This document shows positions 1 to 11,483 of a stretch of 64,000 bases of DNA, piece after piece. Position numbers and translations under genes: made by a program. The notes below the pieces were generated by a model, which worked only from the letters and a program-made list of their open reading frames with translations, was not told the origin of the DNA and ran no database searches. The stretch is from Adiantum capillus-veneris (Eukaryota; Streptophyta; Polypodiopsida; Polypodiales; Pteridaceae). Every line of letters starts with the position of its first letter. Position 1 is the stretch's first letter. Location of the stretch: positions 67,325,690 to 67,389,689 of the forward strand of contig CM043965.1 of the NCBI GenBank assembly GCA_014529385.2, in the 5' to 3' direction.

Positions 1-3000
1 TCTTCTTCTTTGACATCCAATGATGGAAGGTACAATTTCGGCTTCAAATGACCCTTGTTCATTCACTATGCAGAAGACAAGGTGCATGCTTCATAGCATG
101 TATCTGAGTTGGCTTTGTTAGGTAGAAAGGGATAGAGGAATTTCTCTATCACTAGTACCGCTTCTTGTATGATCATTCGACTTCAGTGGATGAGGTTTAT
201 AGGTAGAGTATGTGGTGTGATATTCTTAGCCAACAATGACAAAAATTTGAGAAGGTTCTGTTACAGTGTGGACTACTCCTATCTTCATGTTCACTCCACC
301 AATGGTAGTTTGGATCTATAGATTTGGTCATTCCTATGTCACTTTCTAAGCTTGTCAATAACAGTTGTGGGACAAGTTTGCATTCCTTTTGGGGTGGTAT
401 TCTTGATGTTCAATAGAAGATTTTGTGAGATCGTATGGATGACACGTTTGCATTCAATGTTGGCAATTGGTGGGACCGCAGTTAGCAAATTTTGTATTCT
501 TCTCCTATACATCGCTTGGGAGAGCTTCAACCTTGGGGCACCCCATTTTGATCTTGGAGGGTAGTGGAGCATGCCCGTGCCCAAGTAGTGATTAGGAAGT
601 GGGATTATTAAGAATGCTAATGTAATAGAAATTAATGGAACTAGGTTTGTAATGTTCAACTTGCCTATCAATTGGTTCTACTCATCCGCTCATGTTCCAT
701 AACAAAAGCCGAGGCGACATCAATAATAACCGACCACTCTTGAGTGCTTCAACTTTTCATTGATGATCGTGAACAGCTTTTGGTAATGAGCATTTCCTTT
801 GCTCGAGGAAAAAAAGCAAGCAAAGTAGAATTTTGAGCAAAGATGACCAAAACTCTGATATTGTATCATCATAGAAGAAATAAAGACAATCACACAAAGT
901 ATGGTTAAAACATCTGGAGAGATGAGAGATTGTGTTATTGCTACAAAAATGTTAAGTAATTCCATCACAAAATTGCTATTGACCACAAGATTCCTACAAT
1001 GTGCCCACACAAAAGATGAAATATAAATTACTTTTAGAAGCTATCCATTCTTAATTTCTACAAACGAGAGGATATTACAAACATCGATAGATAATACTAT
1101 CTTGATAGCATTATAATGTTGTATAGAAAACATAAATCTGAGCTAATTGTGGCAACTTTTGTTATAATCTTCCTGATATTAGGTATTAGTTGCATCACAC
1201 CTATCATTCTGAATAGGAAACATCATATTCTTCTTCTAGTGGCAACAACGACAACAAGTCTGACCACGAGCGTTGTTCAAAGAAGTTGTCAAATGAAGAA
1301 TATTGAGAAGAGGATTTGCCCTAGTCTCTAGCAACCAACATTGAAAAGATTGCAACCATCAAAGTGCCTCAACCATCCGGTGCTCTCTCGTAGACACCAC
1401 TGCAGATGATAGAGCAAGTACCTAAGCCATTACTAAAGGATATTTTCTCTTAGAAGCAGCTGGTTTACCTTGGTCTTCAACATCTTTGGCACACGCAAAT
1501 CTAGCTAGTCATGTCTCAGGTGCCAAAGTATGCATGTTGTTGCTCATTTTGTCCAAGAACAGGGTGACTCTCACGCTAGACGATGTCAGGAAAGCTATGG
1601 GGATGGTGAATGTGTTAAGAGTTATGGCATCTGGCTAGATTTGTTCAGTAGGTCCCAATTTCTTCCAAGGAAAAGTGACAATTGACAAGGAGTGAGGGAT
1701 GTTTTGTGGCTGTGCCCGGCCAAAGTGAGGTTGTTTTCTCATGTTGGGATATGCCTAGCCACGTTTAGCTCAGGGTTTTGGCTTTGTTAAATGTCTATTG
1801 TTTGGAAAACAATAGGATCTTCTTTAACACTTTTAGAGCATGGTTGTGTATTCTTTGAGGAGATAGATTGGAAAATTTGTTGTGCCTTTTGCAAATGCAT
1901 GTCTTTTTATAATTGGTGACAGAGCTACCTATCTGTTGGGTAGCAAGTTGATGATTGAGTTGCACTTTAGTACCAGATTGTGGATTATGGATGATAAAGG
2001 GGGATCTCTTTCTTTCTAGAAGTAGAGGATGTTTGTTTTCTTCTTCTTTTGCATCCAATGATGGTACAATTTCATCTTCAATGACTCTTGTTCATTCGGT
2101 ATATAGTAGACTAGGTGCATGCTTCAATGCATGTATTGGAGTTGGCTTTGCCATGTAGAAAGGGATCGAGAAATTTCTCTATCCCTAGTACCACTTCTTG
2201 TATGATCATTCGACTTTAGTGGATGAGGTTTAGAGGTGGAATATGTGGTGTGAAATGCTTAGCTGGACATAAGAACAATTTGAGAAGGTTTTGTTGGAGT
2301 GTGGGCTACTCCTATCTTCATGTTCTCTCTTCACCGATGGTAGTTTGGTTCTACAGATTTGGTCATTCCTATGCCACTTTGTAAACTTGTCAATAACAGT
2401 TGTGGGACAAGTTTGCAATCCTTTTGGGGCGATATTCTTGATGTTCAATAACAGATTTTTCTAAATCGTATGGATAACATGTTTACATTCTGTGTTGTCA
2501 ATTGGTGGGACCACAACCATCAAAATTTGGATGCTTCTCTCGTACATCACTTGGGAGAGCTCCAACCTTGGGGCACCCCATTTTGATCTTCCACGGTAGT
2601 GGAGCATGCTCATGCCCAAGTAGTGATTAGGAAGTGGGATTATTAAGAATGGTAATGTAATAAAAATTAATGGAACTAGGTTCGGAATGGTCAGCTTGCC
2701 TATCAATTGATTCTACTCATTCGCTTGTGTTCCATAACAAAAACCGAGGCAACATCAATCACAACCAAGTAACCAAGTAACCAATTACTTTCCAAAATGT
2801 ATCACAACACATACGGCAAAGAGCAACACCTTGGTCTCATTGCTAAAAAAATTGTATAGAAAGCCATGAAATTGGACTATCTTCCAGACAGCTATAGAGG
2901 CAATCAATCATCATATATGTTTAATAAATACACATGCACTTCTTTTCTAAAACTTTTCCAGTGCACTTTGTACTTTTTTATTTTAGTACTAGATGCTTGA

Positions 3001-4680
3001 TGTCAATTTGTATATGTCGTGTTATGCTATATAGATGTTGTATATCAACGCCCATTGAGCTAGACTAGTTAAAAGATTGCAAGGAGGAAATACCTCTTTT
3101 TACAAGAAAAATAAACATAACCTTTCAACGAGGGGATACCTTGCCATCCCAAACACGCAACAGCCTGCAAGTTGAGCACTCTTCAATCTACAAGTATTGT
3201 ACATCCACCCACTCATTGCATACACAGATGGTCAACTTGAGGACGTCTATTCGGGAATAGCATTGAAGCAAGGCCTAATTCACTAAGCTCTTCTTTGTAT
3301 GCTACAAAGCTGCTACAATTTTAGTTGAGTTGCATTTGTTTATTGTGATAGTTTTTTAGTTCAATTTTTTGCTACATTTTTCATCAAATTGCATTAGAAT
3401 CCTATGGCAACTTTTGTTATGAACTCCCTAATATTAGGTATTAGTTGCATCACACCTATCATTCTGAACAAGAAACATCAAATTCTTCTTCTAGTGGCAA
3501 CAATGATAACAAGTCCGACCACGAGCCTAGTTTAGAGAAGTTGTCAAATGAAGAATTTTGAGAAGAGGATTTTCCCTAGTCTCTAGCAACCATCATTGAA
3601 AAGATTGCAACCATCAAAGTGCCTCGACCATCCAGTGCTCTCTCGTAGATGCCACTATAGATGATAGAGCGAGTACGTAAGCCATTACTAAAGGATACTT
3701 TCTCTTAGCAGCAGCTGGTTCACCTTGGCCTTCAACATCTGGCACACACAAATCTAGCTAGCCATGTCTCAGGTGCCAAACTATGCGTGTTGTTGCTCAT
3801 TTTGCCCAAGAACTGGGTGACTCTCACACTAGACAATGTCAAGAAAGCTATGGGGATGATGAATGTGTTAAGAGTTATGGCATCTCGCTAGATTTGTCTA
3901 CTCGGTCCCAGTTTCTTCCAGGGATAAGTGACAATCAACAAGGAGTGAGGGATGTTTTGTGGCTGTGCTCAGCCAAAGTGAGGTTGTTTTCTCATGTCGG
4001 GATATGCCTAGCCATGTTTAGCTCAAGGTTTTGGCTTTGTTAAATGGCTATTGTTTGGAGAATAGTAGGATCTTCTTTAACACTTTTGAAGTATGGTTGT
4101 GTTTTCTTTGAGGAGATGAATTGGTAGATTTGTTGTGCCTTTTGCAAATGCATGTATTTTTGGAATTGTTGACAGATCTACCTATCCATTGGGTAGCAGG
4201 TTGATGATTTAGTTGCACTTTAGTAATAGATTGTGGATTATGGATGATAGAGGGGGATCTCTCTCCTTCTAGAAGCAGAGGATGTTCTTTGTTTTCTTCT
4301 TTTGCATCCAATGATGGAAGGTACATTTTCGGCTTCAATTGACTCTTGTTCATTCGGTATACAACAGACTAGGTGCATGCTTCAATGCATGTATGCAGTT
4401 GGCTTTGACAGGTAGAAAGGGATTTCTCTATCGCTAGTACCACTTCTTGTATGATCATTCAACTTCAATGGATGAAGTTTAGAGGTGGAGTATGTGGCAT
4501 GAGATGCTTAGCCGACAATGACAACAATTCGGGGAGGTTTTTTTTGGAGTGTGGACTGCTCCTATCTTCACGTTCTCTCTTTACTGATGGTAATTTGGCT
4601 CTACAAATTTGTTCATCCCTATGTCACTTTGAAAACTGGAGTTTGGAATATTGTATTGGATTGTACGCACATGTTTGATC
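1..4680. repeat. Large tandem repeat, unit about 2.0-2.25 kb, three partial diverged copies
   Basis: The first ~720 bases recur near 2040-2750, and their start recurs again near 4290-4680. Bases near 1150-1800 recur near 3405-4050. The offsets are about 2040 and 2250 bases, so this is a head-to-tail array of diverged copies, and the third copy loses similarity near 4680. No copy keeps an open frame longer than about 110 codons, and the short frames differ between copies, so I see no gene. Each full copy holds a TGTTAAGAG-type block (about 1612-1790 and 3866-4043) that recurs at 6752. I infer an old duplicated, TE-derived sequence of unknown family. Confidence 0.75.
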
Positions 4681-5819
4681 TTGGTAGGTGTAGAGGAGTG
4701 GTGGACATTTGGTTTAATCTCTAGGAGTTTTCTTGAGTAGCTAGGTCATGTTGAACCCCGATGGCTTCTTTAACAAACATGATCCTCAAGTGAAGATTTT
4801 TCTGGTCTTCCGATTCTTAGCAATTCGAGTCTATTGATGGTGTGATTCTCTTTGTGTTTCAAGTTTTATGGGATTCAGGTTCTACTATTCAAGTATAGAG
4901 AAAGCAATTTTACTCCAGGTTGCCTCAAACTTCTTTTTGGTGGTACTTATTTTCTTTTCCTAGGACTGAGCGGAAAGGGGGCTTTTTATCCTAAGGGGAG
5001 CTTTCGGCTTTAGCTCTAGAGCTTTTAGCAATAATGTTTGCTCTATTTTGAGATGAAGTTGAGTCGGTTCTTACCTCATAGTGTACGCTTGAGCATACAT
5101 CTCTTTCACTGGAGGCTTCTAGGTTGTTATCTTCATCTGACTACCGGTGATCCATTTAGCGGAGTACCATGTATGGTGTCTCCTACTCCTTGGTTTCCTT
5201 CCCCATTTCTTGTGGCTTTGGATAGTGTGCTTTAGCCCACAATATAGTTAGTATCTTGATGGATGTTTTCTTTAGCCACTTGGGTGATTGCTTCATCTTT
5301 TGGATTGTGGTATGATAGTTGCTCTTCCTAGTGCATCGGAGTAGTAGTTCATATGCGTTGTCTTCCAGACTGATCCATGGAGATTGTACCATTCAAGACA
5401 CATCTACTTCCCTTTTCCTTATACTGGCATGTTGCTTCGTATAGGTGGATAGTGGTCCTTCTTGGACTAGGAACCAGTTACAATTAGCTCGAGCATTCTT
5501 CAAAGTGGGGAGATGTTCTTCCTGGTTTGGTTCCAGGTTTTACATGTATATTTTCCTTTGAATTCACCTATCCCGGGTGATCCACTTAGAAAGGTAGAGA
5601 TTGTTGGAGATTTGTGGTAGTTATCCACAGTCTGGGTGTTCTCCCTTCAGAGGGGGATATGGAGCCAACTTGGGAGTTAGTTTCTAAGACTACTTCCTTC
5701 CATTTTTAGTTGCTCCATGTGTAGCAAACAGGGTTGACAGTCTATATGGTGGCTTTCTATAGCACCTTTTTCATTCTCTTGTAGAGCTTTGGTGCCTTGA
5801 TCTTGCCGTACTAGTTGTG
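4681..5819. other. Stretch with no recognisable gene
   Basis: Only short frames occur here, none longer than 75 codons, and none resembles a family I know. The sequence is plausibly decayed repeat, since it continues directly from the third copy of the large tandem repeat. Confidence 0.5.
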
Positions 5820-6302
5820 CAGTCTCTTGATGTGTGTTCCTTTTTGTTAGAGGCATGTTCTTGATTCACTCTGATAATGGGTTGATATTCTCTTGGGGTG
5901 TGTGCCCCCAAACATATGAAGATGAGTAGCAATATCGACTCTTTGTTTTAATGAAGTTCCTTCAAAAACAATTTGCTATTCATCATGCTATATGGTGGTT
6001 GGTGCAGCTCCTTAGTTCTTCCTCATTGGATAGTTGATTTCTCAATAGCCTCGACAGTCCGCTTAGTTGCAGTCTCTTGATGTGTTTTCCTTTTTGTTGG
6101 AGGCATGTTCTTGATTCACTCTGATAATGGGTTGATATTCTCTTGGGGTGTGTTCCCCCAGACATATGAAGATCAATAGCAGTATTGACTCTTTGTTCCA
6201 TGAAGTTCCTTCAAAAACAATTTGTAGTTCATCATGCTATATGGTGGTCGGTGCAGCTCCTTGGTTCTTCCTCATTGGATAGTTGATTTCTCAATAGCCT
6301 CC
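5820..6302. repeat. Two-copy tandem duplication, period about 249 bp
   Basis: Bases 5820-6055 recur at about 6070-6302 with few substitutions and a 1-bp indel. Frames are interrupted in both copies. No function is visible. Confidence 0.8.
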
Positions 6303-6751
6303 ACTTTCTCTGAACTTTCTATAAGAGCTTGGAGATTGTGGCATGTGGGGAGACTATAGATGCAAGTTTTTGACTATTTCCTCGATGGTGGAGCATTGAG
6401 AATAAAAAAATGATCCGGATACCAATAGTTTATGCCTTTACCCTCTATTTTGATGCATTCTCTTGGAGCAATCAGCAGCAACACTTTCTGCAAATGTTGG
6501 TTGTGTGACTTGTGAGTCAATTGAGTTGAGGAGATTCCTATTAGAGCTAGATTTACTTGTAACGGATAACATTTTACATCGGACATATTTCAAGGATAGC
6601 AATTGGATTGTATACTCGTATATTGCAGGATATCTTTCTACTACAAAGATTTGTAGCAAATATTATCATCCACAAAACCCTCCCTTTATAGTTGCAAATT
6701 GCTCACTCCAGCTTCTTGGGCCATCCTTCTTTCTAGGAGTTGAGAGGGGGT
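6303..6751. other. Stretch with no recognisable gene
   Basis: Short overlapping frames occur on both strands (up to 97 codons), without recognisable domains. I see nothing functional. Confidence 0.4.
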
Positions 6752-7380
6752 GTTAGAGTCATGGTATCTCTTTAGATTCGTCGGTCTCTCCTAGTTTCTC
6801 CTAGCGACAAATGATAGGGGGTGAGGGTTGTTTTGTGGCTGTGCCTAGCCAAAGTGAGGTTGTTTTCTCATGTCAGAATATGTCTCGCCATGTCTAGCTC
6901 GGGGTTTTGGAAATTTTCAAGGAGTATCAACCTCCCTCGGGCTAGGAGTATTTTCCAGGGCTTTTGATACCTGTTTTCCTTGTTTTTCCCGTTTATGAGG
7001 TCCTGGCGGGTGGTTGACAGCTGACAAGCACGTATGGGGCTATTTATGTAGGGCAGGGGCACCATAGGGAAAGAGTGTGCACATGCTTAGCCCAGCAGGG
7101 CATCCCTAATGGGAACCCTAGGCCATGGCAGGTCATCATTTTATGTAGGGGGGCAGATCTGCATTTTGCATCTCCTTTTCCTAGAATTTTTTTTTGGGCA
7201 ACAGATTTGCGCTTTCATTGGCAGTAGGGAGCGACTGAGGTGCAGGTTCTCGACAAAGTTGATGGGCATTAAGGAGATCTTCCTTGCATTTTTCTTCTCA
7301 AGGCATCTACACAAAGATGATGTTTTATGCTCTCTACATGAGACAACTCTCTCTCTCTCTCTCTCTCTCTCTCCAGGTTA
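6752..7380 (+). mobile_element. LTR-like remnant (dispersed repeat, third occurrence)
   Basis: The segment opens with TGTTAGAGTCATGG and for about 155 bases matches blocks at about 1612-1790 and 3866-4043. The TGTTA start and dispersed occurrence suggest an LTR 5' end. It ends near a CT microsatellite (7348-7375). No matching second LTR, primer site or TSD was found, so the element type is uncertain. Confidence 0.4.
7348..7375. repeat. (CT)n microsatellite
   Basis: An uninterrupted run of CT dinucleotides. Confidence 0.9.
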
Positions 7381-7486
7381 GTTCTCTTGCTAGGAGGAGA
7401 CCCCACCAGAGCCTTGCTTTCATGGGAGGCTAGGATAGCCCATGTGGAGACCATGTCAATTTACCTAGTATTTTCCATTCTTGTAT

Positions 7487-7735
7487 ACGTGTGTCCACTT
7501 TTTACATTTGAAGTGATTGTGTGTCCACGGTCCATGCATGCACTGCTTAAGTATCCACTTTCCATGCATGCATGGCTTGTGTGTCCTCTTTCCTTGCGTG
7601 CACTTCTTGTATGTCCACTTTTCATGCATACATTGCCTATGTGTCCTCTTTCCATGCATGTGCTACCAGTTTGTCCACTTTCCATGCATGCACTATGTTC
7701 ACATTTCGTGCATGGGTTGCTAGTGTGTACTCAAG
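7487..7735. repeat. 30-bp minisatellite, about eight units
   Basis: Units follow the pattern gTGTCCacTTTCCATGCATG plus about ten variable bases. Most are exactly 30 bp, and the last two are shorter. Because 30 is a multiple of three, several frames on both strands stay open with a ten-residue period, for example VCPLSMHALL on the plus strand. These ORFs (7387-7842 and others) are most simply by-products of the repeat. A second, shorter array of the same unit lies at 8945-9090. Confidence 0.85.
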
Positions 7736-8944
7736 TCATCTCAGTCGCTTTCTATTTTGGATTGCCAAATCAACCACCTGCTATTTTGGGTTGCTACATC
7801 AACCACTTGCTATTTTTGTTCATCAAGTGCGCTTCTCTCTAGCAAGCGCCTTGTTGTAAGCATCTCAAGCTGCTCAAGCTCCTCAAGTAAATTTTACTTA
7901 GTCATCAATTTTTGGCATTCCCTCTCCTTAAAAGAAGAGCAATCTCCCTCGATTAGACTTGAAAAATTCGGACAAAAGATGAGTAGACACTGGCATTTGG
8001 CGTCCATGCACATAACATGTCCTTGAACACAATACACATTATGACACACATACCATAAAATAGGCATCACAACACATTATACCATAAAATAGGCATCACA
8101 ACAGATTAGACAGTTTCCACATCATCACAAATGATTATGGCTATCTTGTATAGAGTTATCATGAACCCCGCTAGGTGAGATATTCACATTTTGCATTTGG
8201 GCCACATGCAATCATACAATAACCACATAACTACCCATCACATAATGGTCCAACCTTACACATTAAACTTATTGAGATGCTATGGATTGAATAGTCAGCA
8301 CTAATTAGTCATCACATCTAAGTCAAACTCATCAAACACAATCGGATATATCCGATGCACTAGTTCCACCAACTAGTCCTCACATCCAAGTTTGACTCAT
8401 TAGACTCAACGGGATGTATCGAATGTACTAAATAGTCAGAGATGCAATGATGAAAACATTCATCTCTCAAGCTCAATCAAACAAACACATACGTCATGAT
8501 TGATATTTGAAGAGTCTACACTTGTCACATGCTTACATAGAGCATGCATAAACATAGATACTTGTTCAACATTTCACATTGAACTTTGAGATCCTTCGCT
8601 TGTTGCTTTCACCACCAGCAACTCCTTTGTCAAAAAAACTTGGCTCAAAAGAGTTCTTGTATTTCCACCTTTCTTGGTTGAGAACCTTGGATTTTCTCTG
8701 CAATCATAACCCGTGTCAACCTTCTTGGTGCACCTGCCCTTGGCTTGCACCCATGATGTGCTCACATCTATAAGCGAATGGCATCCAAGAGGATTCCATT
8801 TGCATGTAACCCAAGCAATTCCTACCCGACTTGGCTTCTTGGCTTCTCTGCATCCTTTGCTCTCCAATCTGTAGAAATCATATTTGTCTTTGTCATAAGT
8901 TGACTTCTATAGCATGTGTGTGGGTCACCTAGTATCTTTCTTGG
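7736..8944. other. AT-rich stretch between the two minisatellites
   Basis: It contains a two-copy 29-bp repeat (8052-8109) and a loosely repeated block near 8320-8440. Short frames occur on both strands with no recognisable domain. I see no gene. Confidence 0.45.
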
Positions 8945-9090
8945 TGTGCCAGTGTGTCCATTTACCATGCATGAAGTGTCTGTGTGTCCACTTTCAATGC
9001 ATGCACTGTTGGTGTGTCCCTTTTCTTGCATGCACCGTGTGTCCACTTTCCATGCATGCATTGCTGATGTGTCCTCTTTCCATGCATGTG
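8945..9090. repeat. 30-bp minisatellite, second array (about five units)
   Basis: Same unit family as 7487-7735 (TGTCCactTTCCATGCATGC core), but unit lengths vary more. The plus frame 8916-9110 shows the same CPLSMHAL-type periodicity. Confidence 0.8.
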
Positions 9091-9237
9091 TAATAGGGTT
9101 GGATACCTAAGCGAGAAGTCAATACCAATTATAGATGAACAAAAACTACAACAAACTGAATTGAATAGAGAGAGATTCTAAGACCACGGAAGAAGAGGGT
9201 CATGCCTCATAGACATAGAAGGAATTGTGATTATCCA

Positions 9238-9770
9238 AAAGATGATGAAGATGAGGATGCTTTGGATAATGAAGATGAGGATGATGTGGATGAGAAAGAC
9301 AATGCATTTTTTCCAGCTTTTGGGACAACTTTTAGGTGGATCTTGCGACTGACAATGTATGATGACTTGTAGCCCAAACGAGCAAAGAAAAATTTTAAGG
9401 ATGGAGGAAAGAATGACAAACTTGATACGTTCTCCATATTCAAAGAGGCATTGGCCTTTATTCAACAGTTTGATATGGCTTTCTCAAGAGGCAACATCAC
9501 AAAATCTTCCAATGTGAAACAGATGGCCTCTCACTTGAAGGGGAATGCACAGACTTGGTGGGCAATACTCTTGTTGCATAGACAGGCACCTTGCAAATGG
9601 GTGGGATTTAAGCAACTATTCTCGTATGTGTGGTTGAAACCAAAGTATGAAGCCAAAGTTTTGATGGCTTGGAATCATCTTAGGATGACATAGAAGGATA
9701 CACTTCCCACATACAATCAGATATTTGGGATGCTTTTGAAGCTATTGGGATTTACTTGTGCATGATATTG
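9238..9770 (+). pseudogene. Ty3/gypsy gag relic
   Basis: Read on the plus strand, an acidic D/E-rich stretch leads into a frame aligning with the gag domain of the chromovirus at 48247. Shared landmarks are YDDL (YDNL in E1), FIQQFDMAFSRGNI (FLQQFDKAYAGGNF), the LKGNAQTWW core (LTGNAGQWW) and QAPCKWVGFKQLF (QAPSTWIYFKQIF). A stop codon interrupts the frame near 9370, right after YDDL, and the frame ends near 9693. No zinc knuckle, protease or polymerase follows, and no LTRs were found. It is a decayed fragment of a retrotransposon capsid gene. Confidence 0.8.
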
Positions 9771-10709
9771 AACCCTGTCTTTAATTTGCTTTTGCTTTTC
9801 TCGAGATGAAACCATGGTGAACAGCGTGATCATGTCTACCAACATGAATAGCCACCTAGATTTATTAACTTTGTCAAATGACATACAATAGTCTATGTAT
9901 GTAGTCTATGTCAAATGACATACAATGGTCTATGTATGCTTCACAAGCGTTTACAAATTCTTGGGGCATTCCACAATGACTACATCTCAACGTCCTAGTC
10001 TTTGGTTGCAAAGGCCCAGTTGATGGAGGCCTCTTCAACTGCCCTTTCCATGGACTACCAGTTGCAAAGCAATCAATATATAAACAATCCAGCATCTTCG
10101 GTAACCACAACATCTGCTCATGTGCAATGTGGTGTAGAAAGAAGCTTGAATTATTGTGGTATACTCAACCCAAGCAGCATGTCCTCATTCTTTTGGTATG
10201 TTCCATGCATTGAGCTACTATCAGTGGGTTAGTGTGGCAGCTCGAACATTACATAGCGATTGCGCGTAAATAGTAGCTCACCCACCAACCATACTTCTTT
10301 AACAATAGAGTATGCAGCATGAAGAGAGCTAGACAATGGAAGATCATCTAATACAGTTTTCACACTTAGAGTCTCAAGCAGTGGACTTCGATCAAGGACA
10401 TGCTTTATATATAGAGTAAAAGGGTTTTTTCCTTTTCATTGTTGTGAGGCTTTTCATTTGACTTTTGCATTTTAGATTTTTTGAAGGGTTTTCGCTTTTT
10501 TTGAATTGTAGAGACCTACTTACGTGTGGGTGCTTAGAGCCGAGTCCCTCACTGTGGGAAGAGACCTTAAAGATCTATCCGGTGAGTGTTGATCTCAAGG
10601 CCTATTACTCTAGTAGAGAAAAGTGAAGAGTAATAGAGGAATTTTCTACCAATTTAGGTGATTGAAAAGTTATTTCAGTTGCCCCTTATTAGTCTGTCTC
10701 AAACCCCAA
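9771..10709. other. Stretch with no recognisable gene
   Basis: It holds a two-copy 37-bp tandem repeat (about 9873-9946). No long frame or known motif is visible. Confidence 0.45.
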
Positions 10710-10730
10710 TTTTGATAGCGTTTTGAGACG

Positions 10731-10775
<45 letters not shown>

Positions 10776-10834
10776 CTCGGATCTTAGCCCTGTCGAGATT
10801 GAAATCGTTAAGAGTCTCAAAACGCTGTCATTTT
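10710..10834. repeat. Inverted repeat around a (GA)n microsatellite
   Basis: The arm at 10710-10729 (TTTTGATAGCGTTTTGAGAC) is largely complementary to 10814-10834. Between them lies a GA run (about 10733-10771). It is upstream of the 11484 gene and could fold in DNA or RNA. It may equally be a decayed hairpin transposon. Confidence 0.6.
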
Positions 10835-11483
10835 GAAGCTAAGGGCTGGAGCTTTTCTTGATAACGTTTCCAGGTTTGTGCAGCGTTGTTTGAAGCAACG
10901 TTTGTCACTCTCACACACACACACACAGGTCCACACACTGAGATTAGACCAAGCAGAGACGAAGCTGACATACACACAGACTTGAGAGCTCAGTTGGCCG
11001 CATGCTGAAGAAGCTGCGATGCAAATTAGAAACATTTTGAGACATTTCGAGAGCTCAGATGGTGAGATTTCGACAGCATTTTGAGAGGCAATTATGATGC
11101 CAGGCACAAAAGACCTCTTGTCAAGTGATGATTTGATTGGTTTTGAGAGAGATGTAGTGCATGCATGTGCCACTCAAGCTTTAGCCTCTAGGTAGTTTGT
11201 TGCTGAACGGCTACATGCTCCACGATCGTTCATGGCACGGCTTGCTGACGTTTTGTTTGCGACAGTGCTGTAGGTGGACGGAGGGATTAGCTGCTTCATG
11301 CCAGCATCTTGCAGCTTTTGCAGGTCTGCTCTGACATTCTCTTTTTGAAATATTTTGGTACCTTTTTGTGTCAATTGATAGGTCAACATTTACAAAAATG
11401 CATGTAATGATGCATAGCTGAAAGCATTGCTGTTCTGACATTTTCTGTTTGTCTTTTGTCTTGTTCTATGTAGCTAAAACACC
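10835..11483 (+). promoter_or_regulatory. 5' flank of the ParB-methyltransferase gene (no defined element)
   Basis: A (CA)n tract lies near 10911-10928. No unambiguous TATA box or upstream exon can be assigned from sequence alone. Any 5' UTR of the gene at 11484 must lie here. Confidence 0.3.

Noticed and set aside
5860-6010. Integrase-like SDNG word in a decayed frame (HSDNGLIF)
   Set aside because: Only one short word resembles an integrase core, and neighbouring motifs are missing.
7387-7842. A 151-codon plus frame with VCPLSMHAL-type repeats, taken as a gene
   Set aside because: It coincides with a 30-bp minisatellite, whose period leaves several frames open on both strands. No domain or gene context.
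8574-8867. A 97-codon minus frame with some protein-like composition
   Set aside because: No recognisable motif, overlapping frames on the other strand, and a repeat-rich setting.
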